Shown one piece after another: positions 26,669 to 36,207 of a stretch of DNA of 48,869 nt; position 1 is the stretch's first letter, and the number at the start of each line of letters is the position of its first letter. Source of the stretch: CAVQOB01 sp963714325 (GTDB lineage: Bacteria > Pseudomonadota > Alphaproteobacteria > Rhizobiales > Hyphomicrobiaceae); assembly GCA_963714325.1 (NCBI GenBank), contig CAVQOB010000028.1:1-48869 (forward strand). The letters are read 5' to 3'. A program made the translations under genes and the position numbers. The notes under the pieces were generated by a model. It was not told where the DNA came from, ran no database searches, and saw only the letters and a program-made list of their open reading frames with translations.

Positions 26669-27634
26669 CTACTCCGCCGCTTGCGCCTGCGTCGCGTGCT
26701 CCGCCAGATACCGCTCGGCCTCCAGCGCCGCCATGCAGCCCATACCAGCCGCCGTCACCGCTTGCCGGAACAGATCATCTTTCACATCGCCCGCCGCGAA
26801 CACGCCGGGGATCGACGTCGCCGTCGAATCCGGTTTGGTGATCAGATAGCCTGACGGCTTCATCTCCAGTTGCCCCTTGAACAGCTCCGTCGCCGGTGCG
26901 TGCCCGATCGCCACGAACACACCGTCAATCGCACGCTCCGAAACCTTGCCCGTCTTGATGTTCTTAAGCCGCACGCCCGTGACAGCCTTCGGCTCGGCCG
27001 TCCCCGTGATCTCCTCGACCACCGTATCCCAGACAACGCTGATCTTCGGGTTTTTCGCCAGCCGCTCGTGCAAAATCTTCTCGCCGCGGAAGCTGTCGCG
27101 CCGATGCACAACCGTGACAGTCTTCGCAAAGTTCGTCAGGAACATCGCCTCTTCGACAGCCGCGTTGCCGCCGCCGACCACGATCACGTCGCGGCCCTTG
27201 TAGAAGAACCCATCACACGTCGCGCACGCCGACACGCCATGCCCCTGGAAGGCCTGCTCGCTCGCGATGCCCAACCACTTCGCCTGGGCGCCCGTGCAGA
27301 TGATCAGCGTATCGGCCAGATAAAGGTCGCCGCTATCGCTCTCCAGCCGGAACGGCCGCACTTTCAGATCGACCTTCACAATCTGATCCATCACCACCTC
27401 GGTGCCGACGTGCTCCGCTTGGCCCTTCATTTCCTCCATCAGCCACGGCCCCTGGATCACCTTGGCGAAGCCCGGATAATTCTCGACATCGGTGGTGATC
27501 GTCAGCTGCCCGCCTGGCTGAATGCCCTGGATCAGCATCGGCTTGAGCATGGCGCGCGCCGCATAAATCGCCGCCGTATACCCAGCCGGCCCCGAACCGA
27601 TGATGATGACGCGGCGATGATGTGTCTTACTCAT
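26669..27634 (-). CDS. trxB: Thioredoxin-disulfide reductase
   Basis: NADPH-dependent flavoenzyme that reduces thioredoxin. The FAD site is IIIGSGPAGYTAAIYAA (residues 10-26), the redox-active pair is in CATCDG (Cys137/Cys140) and the NADPH site is VIVVGGGNAAVEEA. The closing FAD motif is GVFAAGDVKDDLFRQAVTAA. 321 residues, complete. It stands alone, with repeat-rich non-coding DNA upstream. Confidence 0.97.
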   Translation of the reverse strand: MSKTHHRRVIIIGSGPAGYTAAIYAARAMLKPMLIQGIQPGGQLTITTDVENYPGFAKVIQGPWLMEEMKGQAEHVGTEVVMDQIVKVDLKVRPFRLESDSGDLYLADTLIICTGAQAKWLGIASEQAFQGHGVSACATCDGFFYKGRDVIVVGGGNAAVEEAMFLTNFAKTVTVVHRRDSFRGEKILHERLAKNPKISVVWDTVVEEITGTAEPKAVTGVRLKNIKTGKVSERAIDGVFVAIGHAPATELFKGQLEMKPSGYLITKPDSTATSIPGVFAAGDVKDDLFRQAVTAAGMGCMAALEAERYLAEHATQAQAAE

Positions 27635-27730
27635 GATCCGATGTTCCCAAACCTGTCAGTGCACCAAGCGCCAATCCATCCGGCGCCGCTGCAAATCATA
27701 CCATCAACCCCAAGTGTCGACGTGCGATCA

Positions 27731-27887
27731 GGCCCCCTCATCCGGCCCCGGATCAAGTCCGGGACCACCTTCTCCCCAACGAGAGAAGGACGAGACGATC
27801 GATTTCGCGAAAATACTCCTCTCCCCTTGGGGAGAGGATGCCCAGCACGCAGGTCCGAACCAAGCATACCGGGCAGGTGAGGGGGCC
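27731..27887. repeat. Large palindromic intergenic repeat
   Basis: Outer arms GGCCCCCTCA at the left and TGAGGGGGCC at the right are exact inverse complements. Inside lie CCGGCCCCGGATCAAGTCCGG, ACCTTCTCCCC...GAGAGAAGG and a perfect inner CTCTCCCC-TT-GGGGAGAG hairpin. It resembles the 'CCTCATCC...TTCTCCC...GGGAGAAGG' intergenic elements common in Rhizobiales genomes. A related copy lies at about 28021-28097. Confidence 0.75.
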
Positions 27888-28020
27888 TTCGTCGATCTCA
27901 ACTATCTCAACTCGGTTTCGATGGTCTGCGTCGCATAGTAGAACCATCTACCCCACCTCAACCCACCCCATCAACACCCCCACGCTCCCCTCTGTGCATA
28001 GCGGCCGGGAGAGCCTTGTC

Positions 28021-28097
28021 TTCTCCCCGTTCTCACGGGGAGAAGGTGGCCACCCCTGCGCGAAGCGCAAAAACGGTTAGGACCGGAAGAGGGGGCG
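28021..28097. repeat. Second, partial copy of the TTCTCCCC palindromic repeat
   Basis: TTCTCCCCGTTCTCACGGGGAGAA forms a perfect 8-bp stem at the left, followed by GGTGGCCACCCC and a trailing AGGACCGGAAGAGGGGGCGG. The last part mirrors the outer arm of the larger element at 27731-27887. Orientation is opposite, consistent with independent insertions of one repeat family. Confidence 0.65.
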
Positions 28098-28332
28098 GCG
28101 GCAGCAGAGCACAAATATTCGAACAAGCGGTTGCCCCCCACCTGCTCCCAGTTCTCTTGCACTTCGCACAAGTGGCGAGTCTCCTCGCCCTGTTGTTCGC
28201 CCTCATCGTCTCACGCGCCGTCGAACGCCATCACTCCCACCCTCACCACTAGCCTGCTCTACAGCGTTCACCTGTGCCAACGATCGCAAACGACAAGCAC
28301 CTGACATGCCTCGTATGGGCATGCACACCGAA

Positions 28333-28908
28333 CTACGGTGCAGCCAATTCCTGCTCAACGCAGACGGCCAGGGAATCGTCCTTACTCAACGGTTCATCCA
28401 GCAAAGCGCATCGAGCGTAGGTGCCGGACGCCGATGGCGTTTTCTGGAAATGCCGGCACGTCCGGCACACACCGAACGCTTTGCTGCCGTTGCGGACGAT
28501 GGCGCGCACCAAGGTATCACGCAAGAAAATCACGACAACATCCAAATCGACGGAACGGGCTGCTGCAATGTCAGACGCGAGCTGCCCCAGCGGATCGTCG
28601 GCAAGGACTGCCGTTCCTTGCGCAGTCAGCGCGAGATCGACCGAGCGCTTGTCACGGACACTCTGGGTGCGCGCGACGTAACCCTTCTCTTCGAGCGAGA
28701 TCAGCGACTGTGAAACGGTGCCGCGCGTCGTGCCAAGATAGTCGGCCAGCGCCGCAGGTGTGCGCGAAAAACGGTTGGCGCGCGCAACATAACGCAGCGC
28801 CTCCCACTGCGCCGGATTAAGGCCGTGTCGACTCTCTCCCGACCGCACGAGACGGTCGAGACGGTCGATCAGCTGCGCGGCCTCGACAGCCAATGAGGCG
28901 CTAGACAT
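28333..28908 (-). CDS. MarR-family regulator with C-terminal cysteine cluster
   Basis: 191 residues from the ATG at 28908. A helical lead is followed by a MarR winged helix-turn-helix: LNPAQWEALRYVARANRFS, AALADYLGTTRGTVSQSLISL and the wing EEKGYVARTQSVRDKRSVDL. The C-terminus adds four to five cysteines (FGVCRTCRHFQ, ARCALLDEPLS, AVCVEQE), which could bind zinc or an Fe-S cluster and sense redox state. Divergent from the secreted-protein gene at 28992, whose promoter region carries an inverted repeat, so local control is likely. Confidence 0.88.
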   Translation of the reverse strand: MSSASLAVEAAQLIDRLDRLVRSGESRHGLNPAQWEALRYVARANRFSRTPAALADYLGTTRGTVSQSLISLEEKGYVARTQSVRDKRSVDLALTAQGTAVLADDPLGQLASDIAAARSVDLDVVVIFLRDTLVRAIVRNGSKAFGVCRTCRHFQKTPSASGTYARCALLDEPLSKDDSLAVCVEQELAAP

Positions 28909-28928
28909 GATAGCGAGTCGATACGTTA

Positions 28929-28967
28929 TTGACACGATGCATTCAGCAGGATAATAGCGCATCGCTA
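28929..28967 (+). promoter_or_regulatory. Promoter and candidate MarR operator
   Basis: TTGACA at 28929-28934, then 15 bases, then GATAAT at 28950-28955, a sigma70-like pair. Overlapping the right edge of the -10 is TAGCG-CAT-CGCTA (28955-28967), a perfect 5-bp inverted repeat. A further TAGCGA half-site lies near 28913, just before the regulator start. The arrangement suits repression of the gene at 28992 by the divergent MarR protein. Inferred from sequence only. Confidence 0.55.
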
Positions 28968-28991
28968 CCATTTTTTCAAGAGGAGCCCTTT

Positions 28992-29711
28992 ATGCCCCAT
29001 ATAAAGTCCTTCGCCTCAGCCCTTCTTGCCGCGACCCTGCTGCCACTGCCCGTTGCTGGCCACGACGTCACTACCCCGGCCAATACGAAGATACGCGCGC
29101 CGTTCGACATCCTGCAGGCGCGGGCGGAAACGGACGCCAACAAGGTCACCTTCATCATGACGACTCGCGGCACGGCGGGCGCCGAGAAGCCAAAGAAGTC
29201 CGGCAAATTCGCCGGCTCACAGGTCTACGCCTACGTCTGGCCGACGAAAATTGATCCCGAGGCCGTCGGCTTTGAGAAGGGCGCAGGCATCCTGGCAGCG
29301 GCCGTCACCGCCCATCCCGATTTCAACGACGAGCCGCTCTTCGAGAACAACGGCGCCAAATGGCATTTCCATTGGGTTGTGCTGAGCAAAGACCCAACGT
29401 GCGGTCCCGCAGCCTTGAAGGTCAAGGACATCGAAGCCGGCAGCAAGCCGAAACTGCCGAAGACCTGGCCCGGCGTACCGATCTTGATTGACAGCCCCGG
29501 TTACCGCCCACAGTTCAAGGCCAATACCGTAAAAGTGACCGTGCCCTTCGACAGCGCCGACGTTGTATCTAGCGTCTCGTTTGACGGCGTCACGAGCGCG
29601 CTGAAAGTCAACGGAAACCTGCACGCACCACTGCTGTGCGTCAGCGACGTCTTCAAAATCGGGTCTGGCGACCTCTCGTTGCCTGGGAAAGCCGTCCCGA
29701 CAAAAAAATAA
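28992..29711 (+). CDS. Secreted protein of unknown function
   Basis: 239 residues. A signal peptide (FASALLAATLLPLPVAGHD) is followed by a beta-rich domain with FDILQARAETDANKVTFIM, GSQVYAYVWPTKIDPEAVGF and NGAKWHFHWVVLSKDPTCG. AGGAG lies 8 bases before the ATG. No family recognised with confidence. The divergent MarR regulator and the shared 83-base gap suggest its expression is signal-controlled. Confidence 0.75.
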   Translation: MPHIKSFASALLAATLLPLPVAGHDVTTPANTKIRAPFDILQARAETDANKVTFIMTTRGTAGAEKPKKSGKFAGSQVYAYVWPTKIDPEAVGFEKGAGILAAAVTAHPDFNDEPLFENNGAKWHFHWVVLSKDPTCGPAALKVKDIEAGSKPKLPKTWPGVPILIDSPGYRPQFKANTVKVTVPFDSADVVSSVSFDGVTSALKVNGNLHAPLLCVSDVFKIGSGDLSLPGKAVPTKK

Positions 29712-29965
29712 TCACGGCGCCTTGGGTGTCACGCCCAGCAAGTTCCCAGTTGCCGCACTACCGGCAGCGATTGGGAGCCTGTTGGGCGCGTCCCTTGCGC
29801 CCCGCCCAGTTGCCACGACACCAAGCCTGCCAAGTTGATCGCCCTCTCATGAACGCACGCGCCCGTTGAACGCACACGTCCAAATGCGCTATACGACGGC
29901 ACCGATGTCCGGTCTGCAGGCGGCGGCGGGTCTCGGTCACAGTTGCGGACATGTGAGGCCAAGTC

Positions 29966-31978
29966 ATGAGTCGTTCAAGCGTCATTCAACGCACGAAGTC
30001 AACCGTGCTGTGTGCGGCCATTGCGGCGGCACTCTCAACGCTCGCCCTCGCGCAAGATGCAAACCCATTGCCCGCCACGCCACCCGCCACCACACCGGGT
30101 TCGATGACGCCCTCACCCGAAGCCAACGCCCCCGCCTTCACCGTCGCAACCGACACCCACATCACCGTCAACCCCGATCGCACCAGCCGGCAGCGCTTCA
30201 CAATCCGCTTTGCCATCGCCCGGGAAAGCGCGCTCCGCGTCATCGGCCAGCAATCCGTCGCCTTTGTCGATGGCATGGAGACGCTCGACATCACCGAGGC
30301 CTTCACCGAAAAAGCCGACGGCCGCAAAGTACCCGTTGATCCCGCGACAATTCTAACTCGTGACGCCGCCACCGGCCTCAACGCCGTCTACCTGCGCGAC
30401 AGCAAAACGCGCACATTGATTTTCCCCGACATCGCCGTTGGCGATACGCTCGTTTATACGGCGCAGCGCGACATCAAACAGACCGCCTTCGAAGGCCAGT
30501 TCTCGCACTCGGCCCTTTTTCAGCGCTCTTACCCCTTCACCAAACTCTCGACTACCATCACCGCGCCCAACAGCCTCAAACTCCGCGTCAAAATCTCCAG
30601 CCCCGAGATCGACCACAAAACCTCGATTGACGGCGACACCGCCAAGCACACCTTCGTCTATACCGCGCCCGAATCCCGCATCGCGGAGGAACCAGGCGCC
30701 GTCTCGCCGCTCGATCGCGAACCCGGTTTCACCGTCTCCACCTTCACCAGCTACGAGGAATTGGGCTTGGCCTATTGGCGCGACGCTGCGCCAAAATCCG
30801 CCGTCTCGCCCGAAATCCAAACCCTCGCCGCCGAAATCGTCCGTGGCCTCGACAACAAGCGCGCCGAAGCCGACGCCATCGATCGCTGGGTGAAACGCAA
30901 TGTCCGCTACGTCGCCGTCTATCTTGGCCGCCAGCGTTGGATTCCCAACGCCGCCAACACCATCCTCACCAACAAGTACGGCGACTGCAAAGACATGGTG
31001 ACGCTGATGTCGGCGCTACTCAAGGCCCGTGGCATCGCCGTCGAGCACGTGCTGATCAATCTCGGCAATGCCTACCAACTGCCCGAACTGCCACCCGGGC
31101 ATTTCAATCACGCCATCCTCTATCTGCCCGAGTTCAATCTTTACAACGACCCGACCGCAACACTCTCCGGCTTTGGCATCCTCTCGCAACCGACCTACGA
31201 CAAACCCGCGCTGCATGTCTCCGAGAAAGGCGCCCGCCTCGCCCGCACCCCGGTCATCAAGCCCGACGATCATGTCGCCACCGCCCGCACCAAAGTCAGC
31301 GTCACCAAGGACGGCACCGTCGAAGGCACGACCGTCCAGACCGGCACGGGATTTTTTGCCGCCTCTGCGCGCTCGTATTTCCTCCGCGCTCAGGGCGAGG
31401 GGTTTGAACGCAACGCCGAGAATCTCCTCGCCGCCATGCGCACGCCGGGCAAAGGCAAGTTTGAAGCGACGAGCCCCTCCGAATTGAAAGACCCCTACAC
31501 CGTCACCGCTACCTTCGCCTTGAGCGACAAGCTCGCAGTGCCATTGCGCGGCGCCCGCCGCATGCCCGTTGGCCTGCCGATCCTCGCGCGGCCCGGCACC
31601 TACCTACTCGCCGCCCGCAACAAGGATCGCCGCGAAGCTTTCGTTTGCCTCGGCGGCCGCCAGATCGAAGAGATCGACATCACCTTCGCCCCCGAACTCG
31701 CCATGCCACGCCGGCCCAACGCGCGCTCAATCGAAACCAAGGCGTTCACCTACAAGGCGACCTACACCATCGATGACCGCGTGATGAAAGTCCGCCGCGA
31801 ATTCACCAGCCGCGTAGCGAGTCAAGTCTGCCCGCCAGACCTCGAAAAGGAATTGGCCGAACCAAGCAAGACAACCATCGCCAGCATCGTCTCACCGCTG
31901 ATCTTCGGCAGCACCGGCGAAAATCCGCCAGGCGACTACGCCAAACTGCCACCCAAAGAATCGGCTAAATCGAAATAG
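29966..31978 (+). CDS. DUF3857 / transglutaminase-like secreted protein
   Basis: 670 residues. An N-terminal signal (VLCAAIAAALSTLALAQ) and a Pro/Thr-rich linker precede a DUF3857 beta-sandwich (about residues 60-270). A transglutaminase-like core follows with the Cys-His-Asp triad visible: KYGDCKDM (Cys341), GHFNHAILY (His382) and FNLYNDPTA (Asp395). The C-terminal 230 residues form another beta-rich region. Probably a periplasmic or surface-exposed thiol protease/amidase-like protein; the substrate is unknown. No operon partner. Confidence 0.88.
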   Translation: MSRSSVIQRTKSTVLCAAIAAALSTLALAQDANPLPATPPATTPGSMTPSPEANAPAFTVATDTHITVNPDRTSRQRFTIRFAIARESALRVIGQQSVAFVDGMETLDITEAFTEKADGRKVPVDPATILTRDAATGLNAVYLRDSKTRTLIFPDIAVGDTLVYTAQRDIKQTAFEGQFSHSALFQRSYPFTKLSTTITAPNSLKLRVKISSPEIDHKTSIDGDTAKHTFVYTAPESRIAEEPGAVSPLDREPGFTVSTFTSYEELGLAYWRDAAPKSAVSPEIQTLAAEIVRGLDNKRAEADAIDRWVKRNVRYVAVYLGRQRWIPNAANTILTNKYGDCKDMVTLMSALLKARGIAVEHVLINLGNAYQLPELPPGHFNHAILYLPEFNLYNDPTATLSGFGILSQPTYDKPALHVSEKGARLARTPVIKPDDHVATARTKVSVTKDGTVEGTTVQTGTGFFAASARSYFLRAQGEGFERNAENLLAAMRTPGKGKFEATSPSELKDPYTVTATFALSDKLAVPLRGARRMPVGLPILARPGTYLLAARNKDRREAFVCLGGRQIEEIDITFAPELAMPRRPNARSIETKAFTYKATYTIDDRVMKVRREFTSRVASQVCPPDLEKELAEPSKTTIASIVSPLIFGSTGENPPGDYAKLPPKESAKSK

Positions 31979-32074
31979 GCAGCCCACATCGAGCAGGTAG
32001 TGCATGCCAGTCGGCTCTCGGAGCGGCAATCGCCATGCGCAATGCAATTCGGACGCCCGAATCCGAAACGCTGC

Positions 32075-32713
32075 CTAAACCGGCACGAACTCCCCCGTCG
32101 CCTGATTGAGAACGTTGAGCGTCCCGCCGGCGATATCGAAATAGGCGCCATGCAAAGCGACGCGCCCTTTCCCCTCCAGCGCCTTGACACAGGGGAAGGT
32201 CCTCAGGTTCGCCAGCGACGATTTAATCCCCTCCATTTCCAGTGCCGACCGCAGCGCCGCCGGTGATCCCGTCGGCAGCGACGCCTGCACCATCTCCCGC
32301 GCGCCATCGAGGATCGACATCCAGTTGCGAATGAACGCGGCATCCGTCTGCCGCACCGCGTCGTGCTCGAGGCACGCACGCACGCCGCCGCAACTCGAAT
32401 GCCCCATCACGACAATGTGCTTCACGCGCAAATTGAGCGCCGCAAACTCCAGCGCCGCCGAAACACCATGATACTTGCCCGTCGTCTCATAGGGCGGCAC
32501 CAAATTGGCGACGTTGCGCACCACGAACAACTCGCCCGGCATCGCCGAGAAAATCGTCTCCGGATCGACGCGGCTATCGCAACAGGAAACCACCATCACC
32601 TCCGGCGCCTGCCCATCGCTGGCCAACGCCTCATAGTGATCCTGGTTCGGCGCGAAGTGCCGGAACTTGAACCGGCGAAACCGGTCCGCAAGATGATCGG
32701 GAAAGTGTGTCAT
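32075..32713 (-). CDS. Beta-class carbonic anhydrase
   Basis: Interconverts CO2 and bicarbonate. Zinc ligands and catalytic residues are visible: the CxDSR motif (CCDSR, residues 44-48) and HxxC in MGHSSCGGVRA (His105, Cys108). YHGVSAALEFAALNLRVKHI precedes the second site, as usual. The ATG at 32713 gives a 212-residue protein of normal length; the open frame upstream of it lacks family similarity. It is 74 bases downstream of nhaA on the same strand, and a joint role in pH/bicarbonate balance is plausible. Confidence 0.94.
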   Translation of the reverse strand: MTHFPDHLADRFRRFKFRHFAPNQDHYEALASDGQAPEVMVVSCCDSRVDPETIFSAMPGELFVVRNVANLVPPYETTGKYHGVSAALEFAALNLRVKHIVVMGHSSCGGVRACLEHDAVRQTDAAFIRNWMSILDGAREMVQASLPTGSPAALRSALEMEGIKSSLANLRTFPCVKALEGKGRVALHGAYFDIAGGTLNVLNQATGEFVPV

Positions 32714-32787
32714 ACCGAAAGTGTCCAAAGCTTGAGTTTCGCACGCCCCCTTACCGCACACGCGCCCCATCGTCGAGACCAGCCCTC

Positions 32788-33984
32788 TCAACGGCTGGCC
32801 ACCCTGAGTACAAGATACCCCCCAACCGCTGAGAGCAACGATCCCGTGAGTACCCCGACCCGCAACGGCATCGCCATCGCCGGTTCTGGAAATGCCAGCA
32901 TGCCGATGAAGAGACTCATCGTGAACCCAATTCCGCCGAGCATGGCAACACCGAGGATATGCATCCACGTCGCGCCCTCCGGCAACCGCGCAGTCCCCAC
33001 CTGCACCATCGCCCACACGCCGCCAAGGATGCCGATCGGCTTGCCGAGGAATAGGCCAAGCGCGATACCAAGCGGGATCGGCTGCGCCAAGACGTTGGCA
33101 GAAAGCCCAGCCAGCGAAACCCCGGCGTTAGCAAAAGCGAACAGCGGCGCCACCAGGAACGTTGTCCAGGGATGCAACTCGTGCATCAGCCGTTCCGCCA
33201 GCGGCTCCTCGCCGTCCGCGCCACCGCTGAGCGGCACCATCAAGGCGACGGCGACACCTGCAAGCGTCGCATGCACCCCGGACTTCAAGACACACACCCA
33301 AACAAAAACCCCAACCAGCAGATACGGCGCAAACCGCTGCACATTGGCCTGGTTGAGAGCAAACAACACACTGACCCCTGCCAGCGCCAATCCAAGCGAC
33401 AGCACTGACAATTCCGACGTATAGAACACCGCGATGATGATGATCGCTCCAAGATCATCCAACACCGCCAACGCCAGCAGAAACACCTTGAGTGAGGGCG
33501 GCACCCGCGGCCCAGCCAGCGCCAGCACGCCGAGCGCGAACGCAATATCTGTCGCCGCTGGAATAGCCCACCCCTTGAGCGCCGCCGCGTCGCCTGCATT
33601 GAACGCCACATAAATCAACGCCGGCACGACCATCCCACCGAGCGCCGCCACCGCCGGCAAAAGCGCGAGGCTCACTGTCGAGAGCGCCCCGGACGCCATT
33701 TCCTTCTTGATCTCAAGCCCGACCAGAAAAAAATAAATCGCCATCAAACCATCGTTGACCCACAACAGCAGCGGTTTTTCCAGCCGCAGCGCCCCAAGCC
33801 GCACCCCGAACGGCGTATCGAGGAGAAAATCGCTGGCCCAACCCAATCCTGTATTATCAAGCAGCAACGCCAACGCAGCCGCCGCCAGCAACACAATACC
33901 CCCAGCGGCCTGATGCTCGAACATCGCCGACAGCCGGCTTCTCTGTTCTGCGACGGGCCCCGCGCGATTAGTCATTGTCGCCAC
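32788..33984 (-). CDS. nhaA: Na+/H+ antiporter NhaA
   Basis: 398 residues with about 12 membrane helices. The ion-binding pair is in ALAVLDDLGAI (Asp176/Asp177), and ATDIAFALGVLAL supplies the helix-IV Asp146. Other family marks are EHQAAGGIVLLAAA, WVNDGLMAIYFFLVGLEIKKE and SGVHATLAGV. Near-constant spacing indicates an intact gene. The start may be at 33984 or the ATG at 33975. Confidence 0.95.
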   Translation of the reverse strand: MATMTNRAGPVAEQRSRLSAMFEHQAAGGIVLLAAAALALLLDNTGLGWASDFLLDTPFGVRLGALRLEKPLLLWVNDGLMAIYFFLVGLEIKKEMASGALSTVSLALLPAVAALGGMVVPALIYVAFNAGDAAALKGWAIPAATDIAFALGVLALAGPRVPPSLKVFLLALAVLDDLGAIIIIAVFYTSELSVLSLGLALAGVSVLFALNQANVQRFAPYLLVGVFVWVCVLKSGVHATLAGVAVALMVPLSGGADGEEPLAERLMHELHPWTTFLVAPLFAFANAGVSLAGLSANVLAQPIPLGIALGLFLGKPIGILGGVWAMVQVGTARLPEGATWMHILGVAMLGGIGFTMSLFIGMLAFPEPAMAMPLRVGVLTGSLLSAVGGYLVLRVASR

Positions 33985-34158
33985 TCCATCGCTGCCGCCA
34001 GCGTTTTGAATATCATCTCCGAATGTGCCGGTTTGGCCCCGCCCTTACAAGTCACGCCCAGTCCCCATCACCATCGAAACCGCCACCGCGATCGTTGTCC
34101 TTGACGCGCGCCGCATCTATGACAGCATTGTCTCCAAATTCAATGACAAGGCTCCCCC

Positions 34159-36207
34159 ATGTCCGTCGCCGACGTTGAACGCGGCCTGATCGCCCGCTAC
34201 CTCGCGCGCGTCCTCGCCCGCAAGGACCTGCCATTGCGCGGCGCCCGCCACATCCTGTTCTGGCTGCACGAACGCGCCGATGGGCTGAGCCTGCCAATGC
34301 CGCAACCCATCATCGACTCTATCGGCCAGTATTACGGCGCCGGCTACAAATCGACCGACTTTGAGCGCGCCTACGCCGAGCACCGCACCACCATCGTCGA
34401 CATGCTCGACACCGCCGCCAAGGAATCCGCCCGCCCCGAGCCGCTCGCAACCAACCTCGAACGGCTGATCGACGCCTTGGCACTCCCCCGCGCGGCCGTC
34501 CGCGTTGTCGGCCTCATCGCCTGCTGCCAGCGCTTCGAGCAGATCCAGAACCTCGCCAACACCGTCCTCGACAGTGCCAATCCGATCGCGCGCGCCATCT
34601 CGCTGCTGGCCGACGAAACCCCGCGCAACATCGAGGAACTTCTCTCCCCCACCGGCGATCTGATCGCTTCGGGACTACTCCAAAGCAAAGACGGCGAAGG
34701 CTTCGCCTCCCACGGCGCCGGCCGCTTTGCGATCCCATTCCGCGTCAACGCTTGCCTCGATCGCACCTTCGACAGTTTCGCCGACATGCGCATCGCGCTG
34801 CTTGGCGAACCGCTTCTCTCGCCCGTCCGCATCTCCGACTACGATCATGTCGCATTGGACCGCGACATGATCGCCGGCGTTATGCGCGGCGCTGCCTCCG
34901 AACAAGCCCAAGGCGTCAACATTTTGATCCACGGGCCACCCGGATCCGGCAAGACCGAACTCACTAAAGTCGCCACCGCCGCCGGCGGTCTCACATTATT
35001 CGGCGCCGGCGAGCATACCGCCAGCGAAGGTGATCGCTCTGAACGTCTCGCTGATCTTGTATTCGCCCAGCGCCTGCTTGCCGGTCAAAGTAAAGTCGCG
35101 CTGCTGTTCGATGAAATGGAGGACGTCGCCGTCCACCTCATCAAGCGCGGCGGCTCCAAAGTCTATTTGAACCGCCTGCTCGAGAAAAACCCGATCCCCA
35201 CCATCTGGACCTCCAACGAACTCTACAATATCGACCCGGCACTGCTGCGCCGCATGACGCTCGCCATCGAATTGAAGCGCCCGCCAGCCAATCAGCGCAA
35301 ACGCATCCTCACCCAATTGGCAAAGCGCGTTGGCCTCATCCTCAACGATGCCGAACTCGAACAACTCGCGCGCCGCGTTGACGCGACGCCCGCCATTCTG
35401 GAAAATGCACTCCGCGCCGCCAAGCTATCCGGTGGCGGTGTTGACGCCGTCGAACGCGCCGCCCTCGGCATTGTCCGCGCCGTGTCTGGTGTCGCAACAC
35501 GCCGCCCCGGCGTCGTCCCCGAGTTCGACCCCGAACTCGCCTGCGCCAGCCAGGATTTGGCCCTCCTCGCCGAAAAACTCGTCGCCGGCCAGGCACGCGC
35601 CTTCTCGGTGTGCTTGTCCGGCCCGCCCGGCACCGGCAAATCCGCCTTCGCGCGCTACCTCGCCCGCCGTCTCGGTCTCGAACTCATGATCAAGCGCGCC
35701 TCCGACATCCTCGACAAGTATGTTGGCGGCTCCGAGAAAAACATCGCTGCCGCCTTCGAAGAGGCCAAGGAGTTCGATTCGCTTCTCGTCTTCGACGAAG
35801 CCGACAGCCTCCTGCTCGACCGCGGCGATGCCCATCATTCCTGGGAGATCACGCAGGTCAATGAAATGCTGACCTGGATGGAGGATCACCCGCTCCCTGT
35901 CTGCTTCACAACCAACTTGATGGAACGTATCGACAAGGCGTCGCTCCGCCGCTTCACCTTCCAAGTCGAGATGCACTACCTCGATCAGACCGCTTTGCAG
36001 CGCGCCTGGGTCGTCTTCTTCAGCTTGGCGAGCGTCCCGCCGGAAGGCCTGATCTATCAGAACCTCACCCCCGGTGATTTCGCCAAGGCCCGCAAGCAGG
36101 CGGAAATGCTCGGCATCCTCGACCAACCCACCCGCCTCGTATCGCTGCTCGGCGAAATCAGCCGCTCCAAGCCCGGCTTCCGCGGCGCCTTCGGATTTAC
36201 GGCATAG
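34159..36207 (+). CDS. Double-AAA ATPase
   Basis: 682 residues with an N-terminal helical region (1-235) and two AAA modules. Module 1 has Walker A GPPGSGKT (259-266) and Walker B LLFDEMED (about 315-322). Module 2 has Walker A GPPGTGKS (488-495), Walker B LLVFDEAD (about 542-549) and the pore-loop-like KYVGGSEKNI upstream of it. The second module is closest to classical AAA (ClpX/FtsH/CDC48-like) domains. Probably a hexameric remodeller or unfoldase without a fused protease; the partner is unknown. Divergent from nhaA and followed by repeat DNA, so no operon context helps. Confidence 0.87.
   Translation: MSVADVERGLIARYLARVLARKDLPLRGARHILFWLHERADGLSLPMPQPIIDSIGQYYGAGYKSTDFERAYAEHRTTIVDMLDTAAKESARPEPLATNLERLIDALALPRAAVRVVGLIACCQRFEQIQNLANTVLDSANPIARAISLLADETPRNIEELLSPTGDLIASGLLQSKDGEGFASHGAGRFAIPFRVNACLDRTFDSFADMRIALLGEPLLSPVRISDYDHVALDRDMIAGVMRGAASEQAQGVNILIHGPPGSGKTELTKVATAAGGLTLFGAGEHTASEGDRSERLADLVFAQRLLAGQSKVALLFDEMEDVAVHLIKRGGSKVYLNRLLEKNPIPTIWTSNELYNIDPALLRRMTLAIELKRPPANQRKRILTQLAKRVGLILNDAELEQLARRVDATPAILENALRAAKLSGGGVDAVERAALGIVRAVSGVATRRPGVVPEFDPELACASQDLALLAEKLVAGQARAFSVCLSGPPGTGKSAFARYLARRLGLELMIKRASDILDKYVGGSEKNIAAAFEEAKEFDSLLVFDEADSLLLDRGDAHHSWEITQVNEMLTWMEDHPLPVCFTTNLMERIDKASLRRFTFQVEMHYLDQTALQRAWVVFFSLASVPPEGLIYQNLTPGDFAKARKQAEMLGILDQPTRLVSLLGEISRSKPGFRGAFGFTA

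Larger units (their letters stand above)
27635..28332. other. Long non-coding spacer with palindromic repeats
   Basis: About 700 bases upstream of trxB. It contains two related palindromic elements (annotated separately) built on CTTCTCCCC/GGGGAGAAG arms. Open frames in it are low-complexity and lack ribosome sites. The trxB promoter must lie near its left end but was not resolved. Confidence 0.65.

Noticed and set aside
27631..28252. Several short ORFs in the trxB upstream spacer
   Set aside because: They arise from the palindromic repeats, are low in complexity and have no start signals.
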